Shown here piece after piece: positions 35,584-43,490 of a stretch of 64,000 bases of DNA (within the stretch, counting starts at the first letter, position 1; every line of letters starts with the position of its first letter). The notes under the pieces were generated by a model. That model ran no database searches and was not told the origin of the DNA. It saw only the letters and a program-made list of their open reading frames with translations. The DNA comes from Bacteroidota bacterium (lineage in GTDB: Bacteria; Bacteroidota; Rhodothermia; Rhodothermales; UBA10348): NCBI GenBank assembly GCA_029262855.1, contig JAJCYP010000004.1, forward strand, positions 33,611 through 97,610, written 5' to 3'. A program made the translations under genes and the position numbers.

Positions 35584-36999
35584 ATGCACAGGCTATCAGT
35601 CATCTTCCTCGTTTTTCTGATTTTCGATGTCGGCCTCGCCCGGGCCCAAGCACCAGATTCCACCGGCCCCGAGCGGATGGCCATAGGCTTTGATGCGGAG
35701 GTCGGGTTACTCCGCATCAAGAACGCCGACGGCGACAAGGAGACCTACTTTTCGGCGGTACTTCTTCCCACGTTCAGCAAGGGAAATTGGACAGCCGGCG
35801 GTAGAATCAAGCTGCGATTGAACCAGGGTGGAATCCGGGAGGAAGACTACAACGACTTCGTTGACATCCTGTCGATGGCGCGCTTCGTACAGTACGGCTT
35901 CGAACCCATCACGGAGACGCCCGAGAGCGATCTGTACGTGAGGGGAGGCGAACTGGAGAACGTCCAACTCGGCTACGGTCAGTTGATCGGCGAATACCGA
36001 AATACCATCAGCGTCGATCACCCGCAGGTAGGAATCGCGGGCTCACAAAGCGTTAACGGCCGGATGTTCTCGGGGCTGATTTCCAGCATCACGCGGCCCG
36101 GCGTGTTTGGACTGAGGCATTCCTTCTGGCCGTTCGCCGCCAAAGAGGGACATCGTCTCCAGGAGGCGCTGCTCGGCGTGACGGTGGCCGGTGACCTGAA
36201 CCCCGACGGTTTTCTGGTGAACCCCGATGCACCGGGCGTTCCGTACGTGGACGAGGATACCGAACAGAATCCGCTGGTCGCTATCGTGCCGGGCGAGTCC
36301 GCCGGAACGCTTGTCATGGCCTCGGTCGATATTGGGTTGCCGCTGCACTACGACGCTTTTGACGACCTGCTGGTCTACAGCGAACTGGCCAAGATCTCCG
36401 GACACGGGACCGGACTCTCACTGGGACTCAAGGGCGTCAAGAAGCACGGCGACATCCTGATGGAGGCCCTGCTTGAGCAACGCCTCATCGGCAAGGAGTA
36501 CCTCCCCAACTACTTCAATTCGCTCTACCGGGCCGAACGCGTTCAGACCACATCCATTGATCTCGGGGACGGCACAACGATTCCGGCCTTCCAGTCCAAG
36601 CGCAACCTGCTGGCCGGCCAGAATGAGACGCTGGTCGGCACATTCATCGCGTTCGAAGCCGAGGTCAGGGGGAAGTACCGCTTCCGAACCAGCTTCGAGG
36701 AGATCTGGAATAAGGCCAAGGGGGGCTGGTTTCACATGGACATCCGGGTGAGGGATCCCGCACTCCCCTATCAGGTGCGCTTCATGTTCGACCGGGTCAA
36801 TGTGGGCCAGTTGGAGGACATCTGGGGCGGCGACTCGGGCGATGGCATCCTGCGCCTCGAACTGGCCTATGCCTTCTGGGAAAAACTCTTGCTTGGTTTC
36901 CGGTTCCGACAGAGTTTTGAGCCTGTGGAGCGTCTGGGCCGTATCGTTGGACAGGACAAACGCACCCGGATCGAGCCCAACATTGTGATCCGTCTGTAA
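35584..36999 (+). CDS. Secreted outer-membrane-type protein of unknown function
   Basis: The 471-aa protein starts at ATG 35584 (MHRLSVIFLVFLIFDVGLARAQ, signal peptide). The body has the strand-turn pattern of a beta-barrel (FSAVLLPTFSKGNWTAGGRI, LVMASVDIGLPLHYDAFDD, LEQRLIGKEYLPNYFNSLYR, LGFRFRQSFEPVE) and ends in the hydrophobic RIEPNIVIRL, typical of barrel C-termini. No family name can be given with confidence. It opens a four-gene co-directional set, 14 bp before the SLC12-like transporter, so it may provide the outer-membrane step for that system. Confidence 0.6.
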   Translation: MHRLSVIFLVFLIFDVGLARAQAPDSTGPERMAIGFDAEVGLLRIKNADGDKETYFSAVLLPTFSKGNWTAGGRIKLRLNQGGIREEDYNDFVDILSMARFVQYGFEPITETPESDLYVRGGELENVQLGYGQLIGEYRNTISVDHPQVGIAGSQSVNGRMFSGLISSITRPGVFGLRHSFWPFAAKEGHRLQEALLGVTVAGDLNPDGFLVNPDAPGVPYVDEDTEQNPLVAIVPGESAGTLVMASVDIGLPLHYDAFDDLLVYSELAKISGHGTGLSLGLKGVKKHGDILMEALLEQRLIGKEYLPNYFNSLYRAERVQTTSIDLGDGTTIPAFQSKRNLLAGQNETLVGTFIAFEAEVRGKYRFRTSFEEIWNKAKGGWFHMDIRVRDPALPYQVRFMFDRVNVGQLEDIWGGDSGDGILRLELAYAFWEKLLLGFRFRQSFEPVERLGRIVGQDKRTRIEPNIVIRL

Positions 37000-37013
37000 C
37001 CTCAACCCGCCCC

Positions 37014-39233
37014 ATGTCTGACTCGGAACGCGGCCACGGCTTCGGAACGGCACCGGTTTTCTTTGCAGGGATCAGCACCATCCTCGGTGCCGTCATGTTC
37101 TTGCGATTTGGGTATGCCGTCGGAAACGTCGGCCTGTCCGGAACGCTGCTGATCATCGCGATCGGCCACATGGTCACGATACCCACGGCGTTGGCCCTGG
37201 CCGAAATTGCGACCAACCGCCGGGTGGAGGGTGGCGGCGAGTACTACATCATCTCACGGTCCTTCGGGACGACGATCGGAAGCGTGATCGGGCTGTCCCT
37301 GTACCTCTCGCAAGCCGTTTCGGTGGCCTTCTATCTCATCGCACTCGCGGAGGCGTTCAGCTTTCAGGCGGCCTTCATCCAGGACCTGGTCGGGTTTTAC
37401 GACCCCCGTATCGTCTCCCTCCCGGCCCTGGGAATCCTGCTGGTGCTCATGTTTACCAAGGGTGCAGACCTTGGTGTGAGGGTGCTCTATGTAGTGGTGG
37501 CCATTCTCGGTCTTTCGCTGCTGGCCTTCTTCGCAGGCGGACCCGTTGAGGGCTATGAACCCTCGGGTAGTCTCGCCGGCACCATCTCCGACGCCGATCC
37601 TTTCATCATTGTATTCGCGATCTGTTTTCCCGCCTTTACCGGGATGACGGCCGGGGTAGGACTGTCCGGTGATCTGGCCAATCCTCGGAAGTCCATACCC
37701 CAAGGCACCCTGGCGGCCACCATTGTCGGTGCTCTGGTGTACGTAGCCATTGTCTGGAAACTGGCCGCGTCTGCTCCCGCCGAGATGCTCGCCGAGGACC
37801 AGCTGATCATGGACAGCATCGCCATCATACCCAACGTGGTGGTGATCGGCCTGATTGCAGCGACCATCAGTTCTGCCATCGGATCCATTCTCGTAGCCCC
37901 GAGAACCCTTCAGGCGCTGGGGTCCGATCAGGCCATTCCGTTGCCGATGGCCAACCGCTGGGTCTCCAGCGGCGTCGGTGAAGTGAACGAGCCCCGCAAC
38001 GCCACCATCGTTACAGGCGTCGTGGCCTTCATCGTGATTGCCGCCGGAAACGTCGACATCGTGGCGCGACTGATCTCGATGTTCTTCATGATCACATACG
38101 GCTCGCTGTGCGCGATTTCGTTCCTGGAGCACTTCGCGGCCCGCCCGGGCTATCGGCCTTCCTTCAAGTCGCGGTGGTACGTCAGTCTGTTCGGCGCTGT
38201 GATGTGCTTCCTTCTGATGTTCCAGATGGACCCGGTGTTCGCGTTGCTCTCCCTGGGCGCAATGGCCGTGATGTATGTGATCACGGCCCGCCGCCGGAAG
38301 GACGGCAATGACCTCGCTGCCATCTTTGAAGGGGTCATGACCCAGCTCAATCGCAATTTCCACCTGAGACTGCAGCGGCGGAAACCTGAGATCCTTAAAG
38401 AAGAATGGCGCCCGAGCATTATCAGCGTCAATGAGCACACGTTTGACCGCAAGGCTCCGCTGGCCATGATGCGATGGCTGTGTCAGCGACAGGGATTCGG
38501 GACCTACCTGCACTACATCCCGGGCATGCTGGATCGTGATTCGTTCCTGGCCAGCGAAGAGATTCGGAAACGCCTCATCAAGATGGCGCGCGAGCAGCAG
38601 AGTCCCGTTTACATGGACACTGTGGTCAGCCCGTCGATGACGTCTGCGCTGGCGCAAAGCCTTCAGCTACCGGGCATTTCCGGGCTTCCGAACAACACCG
38701 TGCTGTTCTCCTTCTCCGTCCACGATGAGGAGCCGGCCGTCAAGTCCGTAGTGGATTCCTGCCTCTTCGCCGCTTCCACCGACATGACCCTCATGGTCCT
38801 GCGACACTGCGATCAGTTCTTCGGCGACCGCCGCAGCATCCATATCTGGATCACCTGGAACGATGCGGACAACGCCAACATGATGATCCTGCTGGCCTAT
38901 ATCCTTGTGGGCCACCCAGACTGGGCACATGCCGAGATCAGCGTGTTCGTGGCCCTGCCTCCTGAGGATGTGGGCGAGCAGCGATCCCGACTTGAGTCCT
39001 TCGAGCAGGAAGGCCGACTCCCGGTCTCCGAGAAGAACATCCAGTATCTGGCCATGAACACCGTGGAAGCCTATCGGGCCGAGGTGGCCAACCGGTCCTC
39101 CGATGCCGACCTGACCATTGTCGGATTTGATCTCGAGGGGCTCGAGGAACGAGGCTCGGCGTTGTTTGAGAATCACCCCGACCTTGGCGAAGTCCTGTTT
39201 GTGCGGGCACCCAGATCCATCGATATCGACTAG
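37014..39233 (+). CDS. SLC12-like (cation-chloride cotransporter) APC permease
   Basis: The 739-aa inner-membrane protein has 12 helices to about residue 425. TM1 is GISTILGAVMFLRFGYAVGN and the TM6 region is ICFPAFTGMTAGVGLSGDLANPRKSIPQGTL, both matching the cation-chloride cotransporter consensus rather than general amino-acid permeases. The C-terminal ~290 residues form a soluble domain (FGTYLHYIPGMLDRDSFLAS ... DADLTIVGFDLEGLEERGS) with the universal-stress-like fold seen in SLC12 homologues. The likely role is coupled Na/K/Cl movement, but amino-acid transport cannot be excluded. It is the second gene of a tight operon. Confidence 0.8.
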   Translation: MSDSERGHGFGTAPVFFAGISTILGAVMFLRFGYAVGNVGLSGTLLIIAIGHMVTIPTALALAEIATNRRVEGGGEYYIISRSFGTTIGSVIGLSLYLSQAVSVAFYLIALAEAFSFQAAFIQDLVGFYDPRIVSLPALGILLVLMFTKGADLGVRVLYVVVAILGLSLLAFFAGGPVEGYEPSGSLAGTISDADPFIIVFAICFPAFTGMTAGVGLSGDLANPRKSIPQGTLAATIVGALVYVAIVWKLAASAPAEMLAEDQLIMDSIAIIPNVVVIGLIAATISSAIGSILVAPRTLQALGSDQAIPLPMANRWVSSGVGEVNEPRNATIVTGVVAFIVIAAGNVDIVARLISMFFMITYGSLCAISFLEHFAARPGYRPSFKSRWYVSLFGAVMCFLLMFQMDPVFALLSLGAMAVMYVITARRRKDGNDLAAIFEGVMTQLNRNFHLRLQRRKPEILKEEWRPSIISVNEHTFDRKAPLAMMRWLCQRQGFGTYLHYIPGMLDRDSFLASEEIRKRLIKMAREQQSPVYMDTVVSPSMTSALAQSLQLPGISGLPNNTVLFSFSVHDEEPAVKSVVDSCLFAASTDMTLMVLRHCDQFFGDRRSIHIWITWNDADNANMMILLAYILVGHPDWAHAEISVFVALPPEDVGEQRSRLESFEQEGRLPVSEKNIQYLAMNTVEAYRAEVANRSSDADLTIVGFDLEGLEERGSALFENHPDLGEVLFVRAPRSIDID

Positions 39234-39242
39234 GACAAAAAT

Positions 39243-39770
39243 ATGAGAAGTTCGCCCGTATTGAAGGCTCTGGGACTGATTGCGGCGATGGGCTTCGCAT
39301 CGGATGCTGCCGCTCAAACCATCGGACCGTCGATTGAGGTGTATCCCGCGGGAGCCATCGTGACGGCGAGGTACTCCAGGGATGTCTCCACAAATGCTCG
39401 CATCCACGTGCACGCCGGCATGAACGCTACGGATCGTCGCGATTGGGGCAAGCACGCGCTCGAACGGGGTGCCGGCTTCGGGGCTGGACTTGCAGGTCAC
39501 CGTTACCGCGGAACAGACCGCACCGGTCCCTGGGTTGGCGCCCGGGTGGACCTGTGGGCGATGACCATTGAGTGGGAAGACCCGGGGCGAGCTGGGAAAA
39601 CCACGATGACGGTCCTTCAGCCGACGGCTCGCCTAGGCTGGACCTTCCCTGCTATCGGAAAGGAATTCGATATCAGCGCCTCCCTCGGCATGGAAATGAA
39701 CCTCAATACCACTGGAGAGGCCGTCGGTGAGGGCGCGATCTTTCTGCTGGGCATAGCCGTAGCCCTGTGA
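39243..39770 (+). CDS. Small secreted beta-barrel-like protein
   Basis: The 175-aa protein has the signal peptide MRSSPVLKALGLIAAMGFASDAAAQ. The mature part has short amphipathic strands (IGPSIEVYPAGAIVTARYSR, GAGFGAGLAGHRYRGTD, GPWVGARVDLWAMTIEW, ARLGWTFPAIG) ending in GAIFLLGIAVAL, which fits a small outer-membrane barrel. No family is recognised. It begins 9 bp after the transporter stop and overlaps the start region of the TPR lipoprotein, so it is probably co-expressed with both. Confidence 0.62.
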   Translation: MRSSPVLKALGLIAAMGFASDAAAQTIGPSIEVYPAGAIVTARYSRDVSTNARIHVHAGMNATDRRDWGKHALERGAGFGAGLAGHRYRGTDRTGPWVGARVDLWAMTIEWEDPGRAGKTTMTVLQPTARLGWTFPAIGKEFDISASLGMEMNLNTTGEAVGEGAIFLLGIAVAL

Positions 39771-39772
39771 GC

Positions 39773-40723
39773 ATGAAAGCCTCGTCCCTCCTACTGTGTC
39801 TTTTGCTGGCCGCCTGTGGCGGGTCCGGTGACTCGGACACTGCCATTCGGTCACAGAGCGCCACCCTTCGTGCCGCACCCGAAGCGACCTCCCTTCTCGG
39901 CGAAGCCCTGTACCCTTTGCCGACAGATTCGGCGACGACGGCTCGTCAGCTCAAGCAGCTTGCTGAGGCGCAGGCCGCCTTTGACGCAGCGCCCGATGAT
40001 GTCCAGTCGTGGGTGTGGCTTGGACGTCGGATGGCCTATCTCACGCGCTATCGAGAGGCCATCGACCTCTATTCCGAGGGTCTGGAGCAGCACCCGGATT
40101 CGCCTCATCTTCTGCGCCACCGTGGGCATCGATATCTCAGCGTCCGCGAGTTCGATCGCGCCATAGAAGATTTCGAACGCGCGGCCGAGTTGACCGACGG
40201 CCAGCCTGACGAGGTCGAGCCGGACGGCCAGCCCAACGCAGCGGGGATACCCACCGGCACGCTGCAGACCAACATTTGGTATCACCTGGCATTGGCGCAC
40301 TACTACAAGGGCGACTTCGGTGCTGCCGCGGCGGCCATGCAGACCTGCTATAACCTCGCCGGCAACAACGACACGAAGATCGCGGCGGCCGATTGGCTGT
40401 ATATGGCGTACCGGCGATCGGGTATGCCGGAAGTCGCCGAGGGCGCCATCGCGTGGGTCACGCCGGACCTCGATATCCTGGAGAATCACTCCTATCACCG
40501 CCGGATACTGATGTACAGGGGGCTCCTCGCGCCGAGCGAGCTGCTTGGCGAAGGCGCAGCGCTTGACATGGCCACCCAGGGGTATGGCGTGGGGAATTGG
40601 TACCTGATGGAGGGAGACCCCGATCAGGCCGAGGACATCTTTGAGCGCGTGCTCGAGACGGGATACTGGCCGGCGTTTGGCTACATCGCAGCGGAGGCGG
40701 AGCTGGCCAGGATGCGGAGTTGA
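39773..40723 (+). CDS. TPR-repeat lipoprotein
   Basis: The protein is 316 aa from ATG 39773; the track's GTG is two codons earlier and overlaps the previous stop. The signal MKASSLLLCLLLAACGG has the lipobox LLAAC. TPR units follow: WVWLGRRMAYLTRYREAIDL, PHLLRHRGHRYLSVREFDRA and NIWYHLALAHYYKGDFGAAA, with a fourth near the C-terminus (GDPDQAEDIFERVLETG). TPR lipoproteins usually act as outer-membrane scaffolds. It closes the four-gene set that includes the SLC12-like transporter. Confidence 0.82.
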   Translation: MKASSLLLCLLLAACGGSGDSDTAIRSQSATLRAAPEATSLLGEALYPLPTDSATTARQLKQLAEAQAAFDAAPDDVQSWVWLGRRMAYLTRYREAIDLYSEGLEQHPDSPHLLRHRGHRYLSVREFDRAIEDFERAAELTDGQPDEVEPDGQPNAAGIPTGTLQTNIWYHLALAHYYKGDFGAAAAAMQTCYNLAGNNDTKIAAADWLYMAYRRSGMPEVAEGAIAWVTPDLDILENHSYHRRILMYRGLLAPSELLGEGAALDMATQGYGVGNWYLMEGDPDQAEDIFERVLETGYWPAFGYIAAEAELARMRS

Positions 40724-40854
40724 GCCTGGACGGCGTGCTTCGGGTTGGTGATTTGGTGGTGCCAGAGTAGCCGTGTTCGGCGGCGGCTGTTACGTACCGC
40801 GTGGCCGTGCACTCTATTGTCTTGAAACCGACAGCCATACAGGATGTCTAAATA

Positions 40855-40869
40855 CATACATCATGTATG
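40855..40869. promoter_or_regulatory. Palindromic operator of the toxin-antitoxin pair
   Basis: CATACA-TCA-TGTATG is a perfect 6+6 inverted repeat with a 3-bp spacer, located 10 bp before the antitoxin ATG. RHH antitoxins bind such short palindromes next to their own start, giving autorepression. Confidence 0.6.
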
Positions 40870-40879
40870 AGACATCACC

Positions 40880-41137
40880 ATGTCAGGATCAAAAATGGTT
40901 CGCAAGCAGATTTATGTGACGCCGGAGCAGGACCGGCTCCTGGCTCTTCGCGCCGGGCAGCTTGGGGTGACGCAGTCGGAGGTGATTCGCAGGGCACTTG
41001 AGAATGTCGCTGACACCTTCACCGTCGAGGCTAGAAAGGAGGTGCTGAGAGAGGTTGCAGGAATCTGGAGGGATCGCAAGGACCTGCCGGATTTTGCAAA
41101 GCTCAGGAGAGAGGGAGATGAGCGCATCGACGGCTAG
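40880..41137 (+). CDS. Ribbon-helix-helix antitoxin
   Basis: The 85-aa protein (MSGSKMVRKQIYVTPEQDRLLALRAGQ...) has the RHH pattern: the beta strand RKQIYVTPEQ, helix A (DRLLALRAGQLG), the turn VTQSEVI and helix B (RRALENVAD). The C-terminal part (GIWRDRKDLPDFAKLRREGDER) would wrap the toxin. An in-frame ATG at 40895 is an alternative start that fits the fold slightly better. It overlaps the PIN toxin gene by 20 bp and has a palindromic operator directly upstream. Confidence 0.88.
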   Translation: MSGSKMVRKQIYVTPEQDRLLALRAGQLGVTQSEVIRRALENVADTFTVEARKEVLREVAGIWRDRKDLPDFAKLRREGDERIDG

Positions 41138-41504
41138 CTCGGTCCTGCTCGATACGACCGTCCTCGTCGACGTTCTCCGAGGACATACCGACGCGACGGC
41201 GTTCGTTGGCGCGGCTCGCGGCAAGCTGACCGTGTCCTCGCTTACGGTCGCCGAGATCTACGCAGGCAGTCGTGATGACGAAGCACTCCCTGTCGGCAGG
41301 TTGATTGGCCTGTTCACGGTCCTGCCGGTGACAAGCGCTATCGGCCAATTGGGTGGTGCCTATCGCCGCGAGTTCGGAGCCCGATCAGGCGCAGGGCTCA
41401 TCGATTGTCTCATCGCTGCCACTGCGCAACTCCACGATCTCCGGTTGGCGACCAGCAACGTCAGGCACTTCCCCATGCTGGACGACGTCCTGCGTCCCTA
41501 CTGA
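41118..41504 (+). CDS. vapC: PIN-domain ribonuclease toxin (VapC family)
   Basis: The 128-aa protein starts at ATG 41118, inside the antitoxin's 3' end; the track's longer form is not supported. PIN motifs are LLDTTVLVDVLRG (first Asp), SLTVAEIYAGSRDD (Glu) and GLIDCLIAATAQLHDLRLATSN (second Asp, then the conserved Thr-Ser-Asn). VapC enzymes cleave specific RNAs when the unstable antitoxin is lost. The acidic residues needed for metal binding are present, so it should be active. Confidence 0.9.
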   Translation: MSASTASSVLLDTTVLVDVLRGHTDATAFVGAARGKLTVSSLTVAEIYAGSRDDEALPVGRLIGLFTVLPVTSAIGQLGGAYRREFGARSGAGLIDCLIAATAQLHDLRLATSNVRHFPMLDDVLRPY

Positions 41505-41507
41505 ACC

Positions 41508-41633
41508 CTAGCCCCCGAACACTATCCCGACCGCACTGATCACGCCGCGAACCAGAGCCGTTACGCTGATAAGAAGCCCGATGGCGACCAGTGTGACCAC
41601 GGCGACCATGATCAGATCCTTCTTCTTTTCCAT
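41508..41633 (-). CDS. Small single-helix membrane peptide
   Basis: This 41-aa ORF is read from ATG 41633: MEKKKDLIMVAVVTLVAIGL, continuing LISVTALVRGVISAVGIVFGG. It has a basic, positively charged N-terminus and one long hydrophobic helix, possibly two short ones. It lies 62 bp downstream of an ABC-2 permease gene on the same strand. The Shine-Dalgarno sequence is poor and no family is known. It is listed because the charge and hydrophobicity pattern is strongly protein-like. Confidence 0.45.
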   Translation of the reverse strand: MEKKKDLIMVAVVTLVAIGLLISVTALVRGVISAVGIVFGG

Positions 41634-41695
41634 GGGAGCGTTGCGTCTTCGAAGTACACCTAGATAACGGTGAAGCGACGATGAAGCAAGCGTAG

Positions 41696-42448
41696 CTACT
41701 CCCACCGGAAGACTTTCGCCGACAGCGCTGAGAACACAGCGAAGACCACCAGGAGTCCCAGAACGTGCGGCCAGAGCGCAAGCCAATCGCCTCCCGCCCA
41801 GACTCCGTCCATCAGTCCCACGGCGTGGGTTACGGGAAGGAGGTTCGCGAACAGTTGCATCCCGTCCGAAAGCGCGGCCAAGGGGAAGAAGAGACCCGAA
41901 ATTGCCACCATGGGATAGATGATGGCGCTGCCCACGGGCTGCGCAAAACGAGCCGTCGGCACGAGGCTCGCGATTACAAAGCCGACCGACAGAATGCTGA
42001 GGGTGCTGAACAACACCGCTACGGAGAAGCTGAGGAGCGGGACATCCAACAGACCCGGAAGGAGCCGCTTGCCAGCCAGAACCAGCGCGGCGAGACCAAG
42101 GGCCGTGAACAGCAGTTTAACGGCCACGTGTGACCCCAGAATTGTCAGTGGCGAGAGCGGCGTTGCTCTCAACCGCTTGAGAATTCCCCCCTCGCGATAG
42201 ATGGACATGATGGCCACCAGCGAGAGAACCGCGCCAACCGCGATGAACACAGAGGCAAAAACTGCCACGTTAAACGGTGCGGTAAATCCGGCTGGCATCT
42301 GTACTCCCAGGACCGCGTCGCTCTGAAAGAGTTTGCCGAGGACTATAAACAGCACGACCGGGATGGCCAGCGTGCCGATGACACCCATAGGCTCGCGTAC
42401 GAAGATCTTGACCTCCACCCAGGTCAGTTTCCAGAATCCTTTGAGCAT
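41696..42448 (-). CDS. ABC-2 type transporter permease
   Basis: The 250-aa permease has six helices. It opens MLKGFWKLTWVEVKIFVREPMGVIGTLAIPVVLF and carries the family-typical EGGILKRLRATPLSPLTILGSHV loop and the ISGLFFPLAALSDGMQLFANLLPVTHAVGLMDGVWAG end. It forms the membrane part of a DrrB/NodJ-type exporter with the upstream ATPase (3-bp gap). Substrates of this subfamily range from drugs and lipids to polysaccharides and are not predictable here. Confidence 0.9.
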   Translation of the reverse strand: MLKGFWKLTWVEVKIFVREPMGVIGTLAIPVVLFIVLGKLFQSDAVLGVQMPAGFTAPFNVAVFASVFIAVGAVLSLVAIMSIYREGGILKRLRATPLSPLTILGSHVAVKLLFTALGLAALVLAGKRLLPGLLDVPLLSFSVAVLFSTLSILSVGFVIASLVPTARFAQPVGSAIIYPMVAISGLFFPLAALSDGMQLFANLLPVTHAVGLMDGVWAGGDWLALWPHVLGLLVVFAVFSALSAKVFRWE

Positions 42449-42451
42449 GAA

Positions 42452-43435
42452 TCAGTCCCTGATGGCGTGGCCGGTGAGCTTGAGGAAAACATCTTCCAAC
42501 GTGGGCATCTCCGTTCTGAAATCACGAACGCGGATCTGGTTTTGCGATATCGCGTCCAGCACTCCCGAGACGAAATTGTCTCCAGTCCCCAGGAGTGTGT
42601 AGACCTCACCTTCGGCGCTCAATTCGGTGAGTCCCTCGATACCCTCGACGGCCTCACGGACACCGGCGGTATCCGATGAAAAGACCACCCCCCGCTGCGG
42701 ACAGTGCTTGGTGACAAGCGCTGCAGGAGCGTCCATTTCGATGAGTTTCCCGTGTTCGATGATGGCGACGCGGTCGCAAAGCCGCTCTGCCTCTTCCATC
42801 AGATGCGTGGTCAAGAACACGGTTTTGCCCCGGTCGCGGATGCCTGTCACCAGAGACCAAATGGCGCGACGCGCTTGGGGGTCCAGCCCCGTCGTGAGTT
42901 CGTCCAGGAACACAATTTCGGGGTCATGGATGAGCGCCAGGGCAATGAACAACCGCTGCTTCTGGCCGCCCGAGAGCGTCATGAACCAGGCGTTGCGCTT
43001 CTCGGTCAGACCCAGCTGCTCCAGGAGCAGGTCCGTGTCCATCACCGCCTCATAAAGCGAGGCCCATAGATCCACCGCCTCCCAGACCTTGATGCGTTTC
43101 TGCAGCTGCGCGTCCTGATGCTGGACACCAATTCGCTTCTGGAGTTCGCGCCCCTGCCTTACCGGATCCAGACCGAGGACTCTGATCTTCCCGGAATCCG
43201 GCCTTCGATGGCCCTCCACGCATTCCATGGTCGTGGTCTTCCCGGCACCGTTGGGTCCAATGAGTCCGAATATTTCGCCTCGTTGCACCTCGAACGATAC
43301 GCCGTCCACTGCCGTGAGCGATCCGTAGGACTTCTGAAGGCCGACCACCTCGATCACGGGTGAGGCAGCAGATTGCTTTGGGTCCACCGAAACCATCGAG
43401 TTTCGGTGGATTGCCGGGGGGTGCACGGGTTCCAT
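42452..43435 (-). CDS. ABC-2 exporter ATP-binding protein
   Basis: This 327-aa ATPase has Walker [17 protein letters not shown], signature LSGGQKQRLFIALAL, Walker B VFLDELTTGLDPQARR and switch His TTHLMEEAERLCDR. The C-terminal ~90 residues (VVFSSDTAGVREAVEGIEG and PTLEDVFLKLTGH) match the DrrA/CcmA-type extension of daunorubicin-resistance ATPases. An ATG at 43396 (MVSVDPKQ) is an alternative start; the first ~25 residues are low-complexity and not conserved-looking. It pairs with the ABC-2 permease gene directly downstream. Confidence 0.9.
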   Translation of the reverse strand: MEPVHPPAIHRNSMVSVDPKQSAASPVIEVVGLQKSYGSLTAVDGVSFEVQRGEIFGLIGPNGAGKTTTMECVEGHRRPDSGKIRVLGLDPVRQGRELQKRIGVQHQDAQLQKRIKVWEAVDLWASLYEAVMDTDLLLEQLGLTEKRNAWFMTLSGGQKQRLFIALALIHDPEIVFLDELTTGLDPQARRAIWSLVTGIRDRGKTVFLTTHLMEEAERLCDRVAIIEHGKLIEMDAPAALVTKHCPQRGVVFSSDTAGVREAVEGIEGLTELSAEGEVYTLLGTGDNFVSGVLDAISQNQIRVRDFRTEMPTLEDVFLKLTGHAIRD

Positions 43436-43490
43436 CGTCGTGGGACGAGTATTCCCGCAGACAGTTGCACCGCGGCGTGATGGGACCTGC

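Noticed and set aside
37254-38657. 467-aa minus-strand ORF
   Set aside because: It is antisense to the SLC12-like transporter; the protein is Gly/His/Arg-rich with no membrane or catalytic pattern.
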